Of a stretch of 64,000 nucleotides of DNA, positions 12,601 through 25,072 are shown piece after piece. The stretch spans positions 6,782,976 to 6,846,975 of the forward strand of contig CM038215.1 of NCBI GenBank assembly GCA_021442155.1, given 5' to 3'. This DNA comes from Cymbidium sinense (lineage: Eukaryota; Streptophyta; Magnoliopsida; Asparagales; Orchidaceae). Below the pieces are notes generated by a model. It was not told the origin of the DNA, did not search any database, and saw only the letters and a program-made list of their open reading frames with translations. The position numbers and the translations under genes were made by a program. Each line of letters begins with the position of its first letter. Position 1 is the stretch's first letter.

Positions 12601-15030
12601 TTAAGGTTTAGGGTTTAGGGTTTTAGGGTTTATGGTTTAGGGTTTAAGGTTTAGGGTTTAGGGTTTTATGGTTTAGGATTTAGAGTTTAGGGTTATAGGT
12701 TTAGGGTTTAGGGTTAGTTTTAAGGTTTAAGGTTTAGGGTTAGGTTTTATTTTTTTTTTATTTTTTTATTTTTTTTACTTAAGTAAACTGGTATGTTTAG
12801 GTTTATTTAATTTATTCTTTATTTAGATTTATTTTTATTTTTACTTTGTTTAGTATACTTTTTTTTATTTTAATTTATTTTTTAGGATTACGTTTATTTT
12901 TTAGTATAGTTTTATTTTTATTTTATTTTTTTTATTTGTATGTTTAAGTTTAGATTTTTATTTTATTATTTTAGGTTTAGGTTTTAGGTTTTGATTTTAA
13001 GTTTATTTTTGGGTTTTATTTTTTAGTTTATGGTTTAGGGTTTTTTTTAAAAAGAACTAAACTGGTAGGTTTATGTTTATTTAGTTTATTTTTTATTTAT
13101 TTTGGTTTACTTTATTTTTTTATTTTTAGTTAGGTTTATTTTTCTTTTTTTTCTAGTGTATTTTATTTATATTAGGTTTATTTTTTTAGTATAGGTTTTC
13201 TTTATTTTAGTTTATTCTTTAGGTTTAGGTTTAAGTTTAGGTTTATCTTTTCGTTTAGTATTAATTTTATTTTCTTTTTTAGGTTTAGGTTTTATTTTTT
13301 ATTATTAGGTTTAGGTTTAGGTTTTTATTTTATTTTTTTAGGTTTAGGTTTTAGGTTGTTATTTTATCTTTTTTTAGGTTTTCTTTTTAGTTTAGGCTTA
13401 GGTTTATTTTTAGTTTATTTAGGTTTAGTGTTTAGTTGATATTTTTATTTATTTTTAGGTTTTATTGTTAGTTTAATTTTTTTACGTTTGGGGTTTTTAT
13501 TTAGTTTTTATTTTATTTTATATTAGGTTTATTTTATTTTTATTTTAAGGTTAGTTTTTATTATATTTAGGTTATTTATTTATTTGTTTAGTTTAGGTTT
13601 TTATTTATTTTATATTATTTTAGTTTTTATTTTATATTTTATTTTGTTTTTAGGTTTAGGTTTAAGTTTAGGTTTTAGTTTAGGTTTTTATTTTATTTTA
13701 TTTTATTTTATTTTATTTTCATATTTAGGTTTAGGTTTTAGGGTTTAGGGTTTAGGGTTTTAGTTTAGGGTTTTAAGGTTTAGGATATAGGGTTTAGGAT
13801 TTATGGTTTAGTGTTTAGTGTTTATGGTCTTTTGGGTTTAGGGTTTAGAGTTTAGGGTTTAGGTTTTAAGTTTAGGGTTTAAGTTTTAGTTAGGGTTTAG
13901 GGTTTAATGTTTAGGTTTAAGGTTTAAAGTTTAAGGTTTTGTTTTTTTAACAGTGTTTAGGGTTTAGGGTTCTAAGGTTTAGGTTTTAAGGTTTAGGCTT
14001 TAGGTTTTGGGTTTAGGGTTTAGGGTTTAGGATTTAGGGTTTAGGGTTTAGGATTTAGAGTTTTAGGGTTTAGGTTTTAGGGTTTAGGTTTAGGGTTTAG
14101 GGTTTAGGGTTTATGATTTAGGGTTTTAGGGTTTAGGGTTGTAGGTTTAGAGTTTAGGGTTTAAGGTTAGGGTTTTCATTTATTTTATTTATTTATTTAT
14201 TTAAATTAAGTAAAATGGTAGGTTTAGGTTTATTTTGTTTTTTTATTTATTTTAGTTCTTTTATTATGTTTTATTTAGTTTATTTTATTTATTTTACCTA
14301 GTTTTTTATTTTAGTTTATTTTTTTGGTTTAAGTTTAGGTTTAGGTTAATTTTTTTAGTTTAGTTTTATTTTCATTATATTTTTTAGGTTTAGGTTTTAT
14401 TTTTTATTTTTAGGTTTAGGTTTTAGGCTTTTATTTTAGGTTTACTTTTAGGTTTTATTTTACTGTTTAGGTTTTTGTTTATTTTTAGTCTATTTTATTT
14501 TATTTAGTTTAGGTTTAGGGTTAGGGTTCATTTAGTTTATTTTAGTTTAGGTTTAAGTTTATTTTATTTTTATTTTAGGTTTAGGTTTTTTTTAGTTTGG
14601 GATTTAGGTTTTGTTTTTTATTTTTTTTAGGTTTATTTTTTAGGTTTAGGTTTTTATTTAGTTTTTATTTTATTTTATTTTAGGTTTCTTGTATTCTTAT
14701 TTTAGGTTTAGTTTTTATTTTATTTAGGTTTTATATTTTTTAATTTTAGTTTAGGCTTTTTATTTATTTTATTTTAGTATATTTTTTATTTTTTTTCTTT
14801 TTAGGTTTAGGTTTAGGTTTAGGTTTTAGTTTATGTTTTTATTTTATTCTATTTTATTTTGGTTTAGTTTTATTTATTTATTTTCTTTTTAGATTTAATT
14901 TAGTTTAGGTTTTGCTTTTTAACTTTTTAGGGTTTAGGATTTAGGGTTAGTTTAAGGTTTAGGGTTTAGGGTTTATGGTTTGGGGTTTGGGGTTTAGGGT
15001 TTAGGATTATTTTTTTTTTATTTTAATTTT
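9654..15030 (+). repeat. Long alternating telomere-like / T-rich satellite
   Basis: The longest satellite stretch without a gene fragment. Telomere-like tracts at about 9654-10255, 11051-11340, 12451-12745, 13736-14175 and 14931-15030 alternate with T-rich tracts at 10256-11050, 11341-12450, 12746-13735 and 14176-14930. Most T-rich tracts open with a version of the anchor AAATTAAGTAAACTGG (near 11355, 11686, 12777, 13053 and 14203), giving an irregular higher-order unit of roughly 0.4-1.5 kb. No coding frame or RNA gene recognised. Confidence 0.9.
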
Positions 15031-15766
15031 TTTGAAAAAACCCAAAGCGGGGGCAAATTTCATTGCCACAAAGGAGTTCAAAAGTCCTTAAGAGGGGAAA
15101 ATGTTCAAAACTAATGCTCCAAGAGCTACAATCAACTTAGTGAAAATTCCCCAAATTATTACAACTAGAAGCAAGATAGAAAATAAAACCTAAGAAAAGA
15201 ACAACAAAACAAACAACCAATGACCATAAATAGAACAATGGGAGAGGGAGATAAGCCACAAGCTGAAACACAAAGAAAGAAGAAAGACTCTGAAAGGAAA
15301 GCAGAAAGATCAAGGAAGAAAAAAAAAAGGAAGGGATGAAAAGTGAAAGAAAGGTTCAGGATAAGTATAGAGAAAGGGGTCAACCAAATTTTGTGAGCAG
15401 CCAAACCTCTAGAAGAGGGTTACAATCACAATAAAAAGGCTACCAACCAAATAGGAAAAAGGAACATCCCGGCCATCATTGCTAACAAACCTCATAGAAA
15501 TGCACCGGACAAGCGGTCGTCAAGAACAATGGATAGCAACCACCATCATAGAAGAGAAAATGAAATTAAGTAAATCGACATAAAAAACCAACTTTATCTA
15601 AGTTAGAAAAGCCTCTTTATTGCTTTGGAATATTATCATTGGAAAATAAAGTAAAATAAAAAAGATTACTCCCCAAGCCAGCAAAAAAATTCAGCACTAG
15701 CATTACCTTCTCTCAAAATATGAGTCATCTTAAAAGTCAATTTAAAAATAATAGCTTTAATATTCC

Positions 15767-16909
15767 TTAGTAAAAAAATTGAGCATTACCCTTGTGATTT
15801 GAGTTGATCATAGTAACAACCATCTCAGCATCAGATTCTAACCAAATGGAAAGAAAAATATTCTCCAAACAAAGCTTAAGAGCTTGATAAACAACCATTA
15901 GTACATCCATAATAATAGAAATAGTAGAGAGAGGAGTGGAGAAAGCCAAGATAATACTCCCAAGATTATTACGAAAAATACCACCACAACTAGATTTGTC
16001 AAGTGCAAAAGCCAAGATAATACTCCCAAGATTATTATGAAAAATACCACCACAGCCAGATTTGTTAAGTGAAATAGAGCCATTAGTGTTAATTTTAAGA
16101 GGATTAATCCAGTAAATGATTTTATAAGAAGGAGGCATGTCACAATAAGGAAACTTAATACCCAATTTAGAAGCAACAAACTTGCAACCTCTAAAATTAG
16201 TACCATTAAGAAGTGCAGCCTTATGTAAAGAAAATTTTTTTCTTTAGTCCTATCAATAATCCTCTTATGATTCATAGGCACATTATGATGTTTAGCATCA
16301 TTTCTATCAAGCCAAATGAACCAAATCAAAGTAACAGCCACAACAATTTTGATATGCCCTTTGACAGTATTAAGAAAGTAAGAGATAAGGACCTGCATTA
16401 AGGTAAAATTACCATTAAAAGAAATAATGTTGAATAAGTCCTCAAACAAATTCCAAACTTTAGAGGCAATAGCACCATTAACAAAAACATGGCTAACATT
16501 CTCAATATGAAAACAAAACAAGCATTTAGAAGGAAGATAAAAACCTTTCTCCAAAAGTAAAGAATCAACAACAATAAAACCCCTTAAAATCCTCCAAACA
16601 AGAATAGAATAAGAGGTAGGAATAATGTTATTCCAAATCTTAAAAAAGACAGGGGAAGAGGGTTTATTATCTCTAAGATGGTGCCAATTATCTTTAAAGG
16701 AAAAAATCACCATTACTAGAAATGCTGGTAAAAACTTGATCAAAAATAATACCATCAATAAGAATCTTTGTGATATTATTACAAATGAAATCAGGAATCA
16801 AGTCAGACAAAAGAGAATGGTTCCAATCACCATTTAAAATAAAATGCTTAACTTTCAAAGAAGAAGTAGAGTGAGTATTAAGCATAGAATCAATAGAGGA
16901 TTTCCCCAT
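15767..16909 (-). pseudogene. LINE ORF2 C-terminus: zf-RVT and RNase H, broken
   Basis: A zf-RVT-like segment (FKIWNNIIPTSYSILVWRIL, CLFCFHIENVSHVF; about 16660 to 16480) leads into a plant-type RNase H domain (16165 to 15767). The RNase H reads KINTNGS where KINTDGS is usual, so the first catalytic Asp is lost; LESDAEMVV keeps a later one. A 66-base tandem duplication (15945-16010 and 16011-16076) repeats the block CGGIFxNNLGSIILAF in frame. An RNase H in this position is typical of several plant L1 lineages. Inactive. Confidence 0.8.
15945..16076. repeat. 66-base tandem duplication inside LINE RNase H
   Basis: Two near-identical 66-base units starting GCCAAGATAATACTCCC lie head to tail with a few mismatches. 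The length is a multiple of three, so the frame is kept and the RNase H core motif is doubled. Confidence 0.9.
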
Positions 16910-17078
16910 CCAATTATCTTGCCAAAGGAAAGAGGAGCCACTATTAATACCCCAAAAAAAAAGAGAATCAGCTTTCCATTTAATAATACAAAGGCATTTC
17001 CAACCAATAGAGTCACCATGCTACAACTACAAGTTAAAGGATGTTTACCTTTGCAGTATTTGAAATTCATAAAATAGC

Positions 17079-19700
17079 TCAAAGACTAACATTCTTTCTA
17101 AAATTCCACCAAAGTTTAAAAGAAAAACCATTAGTGGAATCCAACAAGGACCTATAGATAAGACCACCTTCAAATAAAGTACCACACATATTATTCCAAG
17201 AGGGCCAATGAAGTCTTTTGGCCGAAAGGCTTGAGCCCCAAAAAAATTTTTTTAAAAGCCTTTCAATCCGCATAATAATAAGAGAAGTAGGAACAATATT
17301 AAGTAGCAAATAAAAAGGAAGAGAGTAAAGAATAGTTTTTATAATAATTAATCTACCACCAAAAGATAAATAATGAAATTCAAGGGTAGAAAACTTATTC
17401 TGAATGTTCTGGATAACCTCATCAAAAAGGTGAGATCTCTTAGGACTACAGTATAAAAGAGAACCTAAATACTTGATAGGAAGACATTGATGAGAAAATC
17501 CATTAATATCCTTTATTCTATTGATTCTATGAACTAAAATAGAAATAGAGGAGATAAAATAGCTTTTCTGAGTACTAATCAAGAGGCCACTTTCATTTTC
17601 AAACTTATTCAAAAACACCTTCAGTTTTTTAACATATTGTAATGAGCCATTATAAAACATGATGAAGTCATCAGTAAAACTTAACTGGGATATAGCCAAG
17701 CCACCAAGATTCCTGAAATACATGCTAGAATTCTTCCCAAACAAAAAATTAAGCCTATGAAAAAATATTCAATATCAATAATAAAAAGTGATGGAGAAAG
17801 AGGATCACCTTATCTAATACCTTGGGAAGACTTAAAGGAGCTAAAGTTTTCACCATTTATATCTAAAGAGAACCAAACATTACAAATGATATTGTTAACC
17901 AAAGAGATAAATTTAGTACATAAACAAAATAAAGAGAGAATGATGTTAACAAAATCCCAAGAAATGTTGTCATAAGCTTTGGTAATATCAAGCTTGAAAA
18001 GTAAATTGCCACCTATAATTTTACATTTAAATCATGAATTAATTCTTGTGCAAGCATGACATTGTCAGAGATAGTCCTACCATTCATAAAGCCAGTTTGA
18101 TTATGAGAAATAATCTTAGTAAGAAATTTACCAAGCTTACTAGTCAGAATTTTTGAAATCAATTTATTAAAGAAAGTACAAAGACTAATATGTCTGAAAT
18201 CATTCTAGAAGTCAAGATTATCTTTCTTGGGAATAAGAATAATATTTGTAGAAGTGAAGTATTTAGGATTAGAGTTCCAAAGAAAGAAATTGCTCATGGC
18301 ATTAATAAGATCAAATTTAATAACAAACCAAGCTTTTTGGAAGAATAAAGTAGAATAGCAATCCGACCCTGCAACAGAATTAACATTCATACCATTAAGA
18401 ATATTAAATATTCCCTCATCCGAAGGAGGAGAAACCAAGCAATCATTATCCTCAAGAGACATAATAAAAGAAATGATAGAGGGGTTAGATAACTAGTCAA
18501 GGTGACAATTTTTATTTAAAAGATCTTTAAAATAGTTAATAGCAAAAGAAAAAATATCCTCTTTTTCGGTGATCCAAGAACCATCAGAATTCTTAATTTT
18601 ATGAATTTTCCCAAGAACTCTCCTTTTCATAACCAAAGCATGATAATATTTATTATTTCTTTCCCCCTTAGAAAGATGTTTAGAAGTAGGCTTTTGTCTT
18701 CAGTAGGTTTCTCTATATCCTGAAACTTAGTGAGATTATCTTTAGGTTAGAACAAAAAGAGGAATCATTAATAACAAGTTCTTGCAAATCTTTCACTATT
18801 TTTCCATGTTCATGATATTATCAAAAATATTTTTGAAATAATTTCTATTCCACCAATTAATATGATACTTAAGCCTTTTTAGTTTAAGCCAAAATCTCTT
18901 CATACCAGAAGAAGAATCATTAGGGGCAAGAGGAGCATACCAATTGGAAGCAATAGCATCAAGAAAGCCACTATCTTGCAACCACATATTTTGAAAATGA
19001 AAATTTTTAATAACATTATTGTTGTGAACAACATCCTTAATGGAAATCAAAAGAGGAGCATGATTCGATAAGGTTCTACTAAGGTGTTCAACCAAAGTCA
19101 AAGGCAAATGATTTAACCAAAAATTATTAAATAAGACACGATCCAAATGTTGCCATAGTCTATGATTATTCCAAGTGAAATGAGAGCCAATAAAACCAAC
19201 ATCATGCAGGTTACACTCCAAGAACATATTCAAAAAATCTTCCATAGAATGTAAATTCGGCAAAGAACCCCTTTTCTTTCATTCACAAAAAGGACCATAT
19301 TGAAATCCCCACCAAAAATCCAAGAATCAATAACAGTAGAAGCAAAAGTAGATAATTGATCCCAAAGAATCCTCCTCTCAATCTTGTTACAAGCATCATA
19401 AATAAAAGGGCCAAAAGCATGATAATCACCAAAAGAAATATCCACATTTACAACTTGATGAAAATCATTAATGACATTAATAGAAAGAGAATTATTCCAA
19501 AATAACCAAATATTTTTGCTATTGTTAAAAAATTAATTAGAGAAACCAATAATTCTAGCCGCATACATAATTTTAGAAGAAAAAAATAAGAGGTTCAAGA
19601 ATAACAAAGCGACATTATAAACCTACAATGGTTCTTAATCCTATTCTTAATAGCAAGAGTACCAATGCTCAAACATTTTAGAAAAAATTAAACATTAATT
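17079..19700 (-). pseudogene. LINE ORF2, endonuclease and reverse transcriptase domains, broken
   Basis: Endonuclease: the start is weak (about 19700). A GGDFNMVL block follows near 19310, then GSHFTWNN, LDRVLFN and SNHAPLL (19190 to 19060); the last is normally SDH, so the catalytic-site Asp is Asn. RT: VNSVAGSDCYSTLFFQ and ILIPKKDN (18462 to 18205), then QTGFMNGRTISDN near 18090 in another frame, and the active-site block QLSFTDDFIMF near 17685, where FADD has become FTDD but both aspartates remain. Downstream are SGLLIS, KYLGSLLY and LHWPSWNNMC. At least four frame breaks. The enzymes would nick the target and copy the element RNA; this copy is dead. Confidence 0.85.
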
Positions 19701-19766
19701 CTTATTGGGCAAAGAAGATGAAAAAGATTGAGTCGATCTAGAAACTTTAGGAGGAAAATTTTTCAA

Positions 19767-21253
19767 CTATTTTTCCTTTTTCACAAAAATAATTTGACAA
19801 CCAGTTTCATTTCCCAAAGATTCATCATCAGAAGGAGGATTAGACCTCTTAATAACTATAGATTTGGTAGGAGAATCCAATTGAGAAGGCACTAAGACAT
19901 TAGTATCCATTAATTGAGAAGAAACCATAGGCAAAACATCATCAAAAATAACAGTTAAAGAAGGAGCATAAATAGATTTGTTAAGCAAACAAACAAGCGG
20001 TTACAACATCCATCTTATCCAAACCATCAACAACTTCCATATTAAAAGAATTAAAATCATCCTTTTCTTTTAGAGGTTCTTGAAAATCAGAAAGAAAGAC
20101 ATTATCTTTAAAATTTTCAGGAGCTCTATGACAATAATCTCTAGTGTAGGAAACCAAAATCGGAATAACATCATCTTGAATATTTCCAAAAAGCATAGGA
20201 TCAATAGAAGCCAAAATTTGATTACCATTCAAAGCATCATCACCATTTTTAGAAACATTTTTAAAAGCATTCTCAGAAGTTAAAAAAATTCAATCAGCAA
20301 CATCTTTATCTTTTTCAGAAGAAACAAAACTTTTATTTTTATTAGTTAACAGATCTCCAGGTTGATTAATTAGCTTAGGATTTTAAATAAATTTTTTTCT
20401 AAGTTAAGGATGAGCAATGAAACAATCTGAAAAGACATGGCCATGGGTTTTTGCAGTGATTGTAGAAAGCATGAAGGTTTTCAAATTCAACCGGTTGAAA
20501 GTACCCATACTTTTTGGACCTTATCCAAATCTCCTTAGAAAACTTCTTTATAACATCAATTTCAATAAAGATACTAGCAAATGAAGGGTGAGATTTAGCC
20601 GTATTTTCTTTGTCGATTTGTAAAGTTCTACCAAAAATAGACCCAACCACATGAAGAAAGTAATAATTAACAAAATGAATCCTAAGATTAGGCAAAGCAA
20701 TCCAAACTAGCACTATAGGAGATTCTTCTTGAATGTCAAAAAAGGAGTCCATTTAAGGATACGCATTTGACAATTTCTAACATAATAAGATCAGCGAGGG
20801 AAAATCTGTCTATAGTCAAGATCATTATAGATAATTTATGAGGATGAGATGACCATCCAACAAACCAAGAAAAAATGCACTGGAAAGTTTTAAATCATGA
20901 AAGAAAAATCAAATATCATCCATATTAGGCCATCGAAAAGAAAATTTGGCAATCAGAGTAAAAGCATAAGGCTCAATAAGTTTCTCTATATCCCAATTAG
21001 AACACATTATTGTCGGAGCTCCTTTAAATGTCATATGAACAAGATTAATCAAAAATTTAGGGGAGGTTGAAGCATCTTTACTAGATAAGGCATATTTGAA
21101 GGATTTAGAAGAAGCAACCTTAGATTTACCCAAGAAATCATCAGTCCTAGGAGGAGCAACTTTACACATCAGTTTAGCCTTTTTAGACACCAGATCTGAC
21201 TCCAAGATACCCATTTGAACTAGTGGAGAAGAGGGGAATCGGCCAAAGGCCAA
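19767..21253 (-). pseudogene. LINE ORF1 (DUF4283 domain and zinc knuckle), broken
   Basis: Likely start is the Met at 21253 (MAFGRFPSS). The DUF4283-type domain is recognisable: PYAFTLIAKFSFRWPNMDDI (to about 20909), then in another frame SPIVLVWIALPNLRIHF and HPSFASIFIEIDVIK (20720 to 20560). A zinc knuckle begins as VEFENLHAFYNHCKN near 20470 and is frameshifted just after its second cysteine. The downstream linker (20232 to 19767) is acidic/polar with no known domain. In the family this protein binds the element RNA; here at least three frame breaks prevent it. Confidence 0.8.
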
Positions 21254-21365
21254 GGAATGAGAGCCTTACCTATGAGGATCATCAAGGATCCATGGAAAAA
21301 GCCAAAGAAATTAGGGTTTCTTGAACACCAGGAAGCTGAGAGGGAAAGGCATGCACGTGCTCTAA

Positions 21366-21560
21366 ATTTAGGGTTTAGGGTTTAGGTTTTTTTTAGTTTA
21401 GGGTTTAGGGTTCAGGGTTTAGGGCTTAGGTTTTAGGGTTTAAGGTTTAGGGTTTAAGGATTTAGGGTTTAGGGTTTAGGTTTTAGGGTTTAGGGTTTAG
21501 GGTTTAGGGTTTAGGGTTAGGGTTCAAGTTTTAGTTTAGGGTTTAAGATTTTTGGTATTT
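21366..21560 (+). repeat. Telomere-like tract
   Basis: TTTAGGG array with several perfect consecutive heptamers (about 21488-21520) between the LINE 5' end and GR-RBP copy 3. No T-rich phase here. Confidence 0.95.
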
Positions 21561-22050
21561 ATATTATAATATAGAACAAATTCAAAATCAACATTTCTTC
21601 TTTTTGAATTCATCAACCAAGTAACATACCAAGTTTTCTAAAATATAAGTGACAACATAGATAAAAAATGAGCATGCATAGAGAAAATTAAAAACCCTAT
21701 ATAACTAGAACCATCTCTACTATAAAGACATAGTTCCATAAACAACAGATCAGATTGGCCAATTTTTGTTTCTCCAATTCCCATCAAAACCACTGTGGCC
21801 TTTTGAGTAGCGGGATCCACCAACATATCTCCGATCTCTCCCTCTGCTATCACCATGGTTGTAACTTCTGTTGCTCCTCCCACCTCCATAACCACCACTG
21901 CTCTAACCACCACCTCCATATCTACTAGCACCTCTAGATCCCCCGCCACCACTGTGATAATCACATCCACCTTCACCTCCACTGCCAGATCTTGACTGAG
22001 CCTGGTTGACAGTGATGGTCCTGCCATGAAGGTTTTGCCCATTCTTAAGG
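21561..22050 (-). pseudogene. GR-RBP last exon + 3' UTR, copy 3 (one internal stop, read-through end)
   Basis: Minus strand, one continuous frame: NGQNLHGRTITVNQAQSRSG, then SRGASRYGGGG, a TAG (where copies 12 and 16 have the Gln of GQSSGGY), then SSGGYGGGRSN and GGSRYSKGHSGFDGNWRN. The normal stop is replaced by a Lys codon, so the frame runs on. No other frame break, making this one of the better preserved copies. Its 5' edge is the target site of the LINE at 22051. Confidence 0.8.
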
Positions 22051-23406
22051 TTTTTTCTAAATTAAAAGTGGGAGAATTTTATTGCCGAAAAGAAAGAGAT
22101 AAAAGGTCCTTAAAATGGATAAATCTCTAAACTACAGCTTAGAGAGCTATAATTAGCCTAAAGAGATAAATTCCATACCAATTACAAGCTCTAAACTACA
22201 GCTTAGAGAGCTATAATTAGCCTAAAGAGATAAATTCCATACCAATTACAAGAAAACCAAAGCAAAAGAAAGAAAAGACAAAAACTAAGAAAGAAATAGC
22301 ACAAAATTTCAAGAAGGGCAGCCAAAGCCATCTATATCCCAAAATCTTCTAAGAGATGCACAAACCACCTACAACCCCATACCTACCACAAACCTGCAAA
22401 GAACTTAAGATAGAGATAAGCATCTAGACATAAGGACAAGCTAAGTACACAAAAGGAACAAATGATAAAATTCTTAGATAAGGCTCAAGCTCAGTCACAT
22501 TCATCTCAAGGGGCAACAAGATATGTGAGCATCCAAACTTCAGAAGAAGGGTTACAATCACATATGGTGCTACTAGCCAAAAGGATAATAGGTGAAACAT
22601 CTCAACCATCATAGCCAACTTACCTCGATTAAACCAAACAGCCAACAGTAAAGAGCTAGCCATGTTCTAGTATCTATCATCAAGATTAAATAAGCAACTA
22701 ATCAGCAAAACATACAATGAACCAGAGTAAAGCAACCAACCAAACAAGATAGTAACCAAAAAATACCCACCATCAAAGCCACCCAAAATAAACAAAGACC
22801 AAAGGTAAAGAACCAAAAATTTTGTAGATCCACCAACCAACATCACAGCTGCAGCCAACCATTAAGGCCACCTAGCCAACCACATTAATAACAATCAGCA
22901 GAAATAGCAACAGAGCCAAGAACATCCAAAACCACATACAAGTTTATCCCACAATAGAAAGAAATGACAATCCAATGGGCCATCCAACAACAGGAAAAAA
23001 CCATAAAAAAAACTTCAAAAAAACCACCATAAAAGGGGAACTAAAACTACATGGTAGGTAACAACTCCAGAGAGAGTAACTCAGCCCAGGAAGGAAAAAA
23101 ATCAAATGGCCAGGCTCAACCAATAATCATGATGCCATATAGCTAAAATTGAAAGCAAAATCCTGGACAAAACCCCAACCATCAAGCAACCACTATCCAA
23201 TAAACCCTCATGGGGAAAAAAAGAGGCTAAGGAAAAAGGAAAATAAGTAAGCTTCGAAGCTTGCTAATCAGTAAACCATCCTAAAACCAACACAATAGGA
23301 GACCAACAAGAGGAGAGAGCCACCAAAACTAGAGGGCAACCAAAGCTTAGTAGTACTAACTTGAAATAATCATGACCTCCATCAGAAGGAGATACCAATT
23401 CTTAGG
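22051..23406 (-). mobile_element. 5'-truncated LINE 3' end with visible target-site duplication
   Basis: About 1.35 kb of LINE 3' sequence on the minus strand; the T-run on the plus strand near 22050 is its A-tail, followed by the family signature (AATTTTATTGCC, then AAAAGGTCCTTAAAA). Flanking ATTCTTAAGG (22041-22050) and ATTCTTAGG (23398-23406) look like a slightly diverged target-site duplication, placing the insertion at the 5' edge of GR-RBP copy 3. Only non-coding 3' region is present; open stretches here are incidental. Confidence 0.8.
22125..22252. repeat. 64-base perfect tandem duplication
   Basis: Two identical 64-base units beginning CTCTAAACTACAGC (22125-22188 and 22189-22252) sit within the LINE 3' region. 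The other LINE 3' ends in the window have a single unit here, so it arose in this copy. Confidence 0.9.
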
Positions 23407-24590
23407 AATTAGGTTTAGGTTTAGGTTTATTAGGTTTTAGGGTTTAGGTTTATTTTTTAATTTATTTAGTTACTTTAGGTTTAGATTTAGGGTTTGGGGT
23501 TTAAGGTTTAGGGTTTAGAGTTTAGGGTTAGGGTTTTTTTAGCATTAGGGTTTAGGGTTAGGGTTTAGTGTTTAGGGTTTAGGGTTTAGTGTTTAGGGTA
23601 TAGCATTGTAGGTTTAGGTTTAAGGGTTTAGGGTTTAGGATTTAGAATTTATGATTTTTTCTTAAATTAAGTAAACCAGCAGGTGTAGGTTTATTTAGTT
23701 TATTTTTTATTTATTTTAGTTTAGTTTATTTATTTTAGGTTTATTTATTTTAATTTAGGTTTTTTATTTTAGTTTATTTTTTAAGTTTAGGTTTATTTTT
23801 AGTTGAGTTTTTATTATTATTTTAGGATTATATTTTAGGTTTAGGTTTTTTTATTTTATATTTTAGATTTAGGTTTTGGGTTTTTATTTTAGGTTTATTT
23901 TTAGGTTTTATTTTTTAGTTTAGGTTTAGGTTTTTTTAGTTGATTTTTTTATTTATTTTAGGTTTAGGTTTAGGTTTTATTTATTTTAGTTTAAGTTTAA
24001 GTTTATTTGATTTTATTTATTTTATTTTTACTTTAGGTTTATTTTTTTAGTTTAGTGTTTAGGTTTTATTTTAAAGTTTATTTTTTAGGTTTAGGTTTTT
24101 ATTTTATTTTATTTTAGGTTTATTTTATTTTTATTTTATGTTTATTTTTTATTTTATTTAAGTTTTTTAATTCTTAGGTTTATTTTATTTTTTAGTTTTG
24201 TTTAGGTTTTTATTTATTTTATTTTATATTTAGGTTTAGGGTTTAGTTAATGTTTTTATTTTATTTTATTTTATTATTTTATTTAGGTTTAGGTTTATTT
24301 ATTTATTTTATTTTTAGGTTTTATTTATTTTATGTTTAGGTTTTCAGGTTTATAGGGTTTAGGGTTTAGGGTTTGGGGTTTAGTGTTTGGGGTTTGGGTT
24401 GTAGGTTTTAGGGTTTAGGAATTAAGGTTTAGGGTTTAGGGTTTAGGGTTTATGGTTAGGGTTTAGGGTTTTAGTGTTTAGGGTTTAGGGTTTAGCATTT
24501 AGGGTTTAGGGTTTAGGATTTTGGGTTTAGGGTTTTTAGGTAGTTTAGGTTTGTGGGTTTAGGTTTAGTTTGGGTTTGGTTTTTGGTTTT
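23407..24590 (+). repeat. Telomere-like and T-rich satellite block
   Basis: Telomere-like (23407-23650), anchor AAATTAAGTAAACCAG near 23664, T-rich (to about 24350), then telomere-like up to GR-RBP copy 4. No gene seen. Confidence 0.9.
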
Positions 24591-25072
24591 AATAGAGAAC
24601 AAATTTAGTTTCAATATTTGCTCTATTCGATTTCATCAATCAAGTAACACACCAAGTTTTCTAAGACACAAGCGATGACATAGATAAAATATGAGCACGC
24701 ATAGAGCAAACCAAAAACCATAGATAATTAGAACTGTCTCTACTATAAAGACATAGTTCCATAAGCAGTAGATCGGATCGGCCATTCTTCAATTTCTCCT
24801 GTTCCCATCTGAACCATCCTTCCTCTCGAGTAGCGGGATCCACCTTCATATCCTTGATCTCTCCCTCTACCACCACTATGTCTGTAACTTTGTAGCTCCT
24901 CCCACCTCCATAACCACCATTGCTCTGACCACCACCTCTATATCCACCAACACCTCTAGATCGCCCACCTCCACTATGATAACTGCCACCTCTACCTTCA
25001 CCTCAACTACCATATCTAGACTGAACCTAGTTGACGGTGATGTTCCTACCATCAAGTTTCTACCCATTCTTA
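24591..25072 (-). pseudogene. GR-RBP last exon + 3' UTR, copy 4 (three stops and a frameshift)
   Basis: Minus strand: NG*KLDGRNITVN*VQSRYGS*GEGRGG, with TAG at both glutamine positions and a TGA at a glycine. The tail then reads HSGGGRSRGVGGYRGGGQSNGGYGGGRS before a frameshift. GGSRYSRG is still recognisable near the end. The most heavily stopped copy. With the LINE and copy 5 that follow, it forms a block repeated at 43916-46380 and 54646-57077. Confidence 0.8.

Larger units (their letters stand above)
15031..21365 (-). mobile_element. LINE (plant L1-type with RNase H), near full length, decayed
   Basis: A 6.3 kb non-LTR retrotransposon on the minus strand, inserted in telomere-like DNA on both sides. 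In order: a short 5' UTR, ORF1 (21253 to about 19767), ORF2 (about 19700 to 15767) with endonuclease, reverse transcriptase, zf-RVT and RNase H, then a long 3' UTR (15766 to 15031) ending in a GGCAATGAAATTTGCC-like segment and an A-rich tail (T-rich on the plus strand). The same 3' UTR signature recurs in the truncated LINEs at 22051, 25426, 27156, 44736, 55456 and 63226. Many frameshifts and altered catalytic residues show it is inactive. Target-site duplications cannot be judged because both flanks are simple repeat. Confidence 0.9.

Noticed and set aside
16213..17077. Plus-strand open frames across the full-length LINE (also 437-1105, 2254-2439, 17757-17975 and 20080-20283)
   Set aside because: Antisense of ORF1/ORF2; the minus strand carries the recognisable endonuclease, RT and RNase H motifs.
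21638..22042. Long open frames rich in Val/Met/Glu (DMEVVVRAVVVMEVGG type) on the minus strand at most GR-RBP copies
   Set aside because: They are the +1 reading of GGT/GGA glycine repeats, which contain few stops; the frame with the RRM end and SDGNWRN is the real ancestral one.
22424..22858. Hydrophobic open frames in the LINE 3' ends (also 25886-26501, 45545-45923 and 56221-56445)
   Set aside because: They lie in the LINE 3' UTR, are not conserved in frame between the duplicates, and match no domain.
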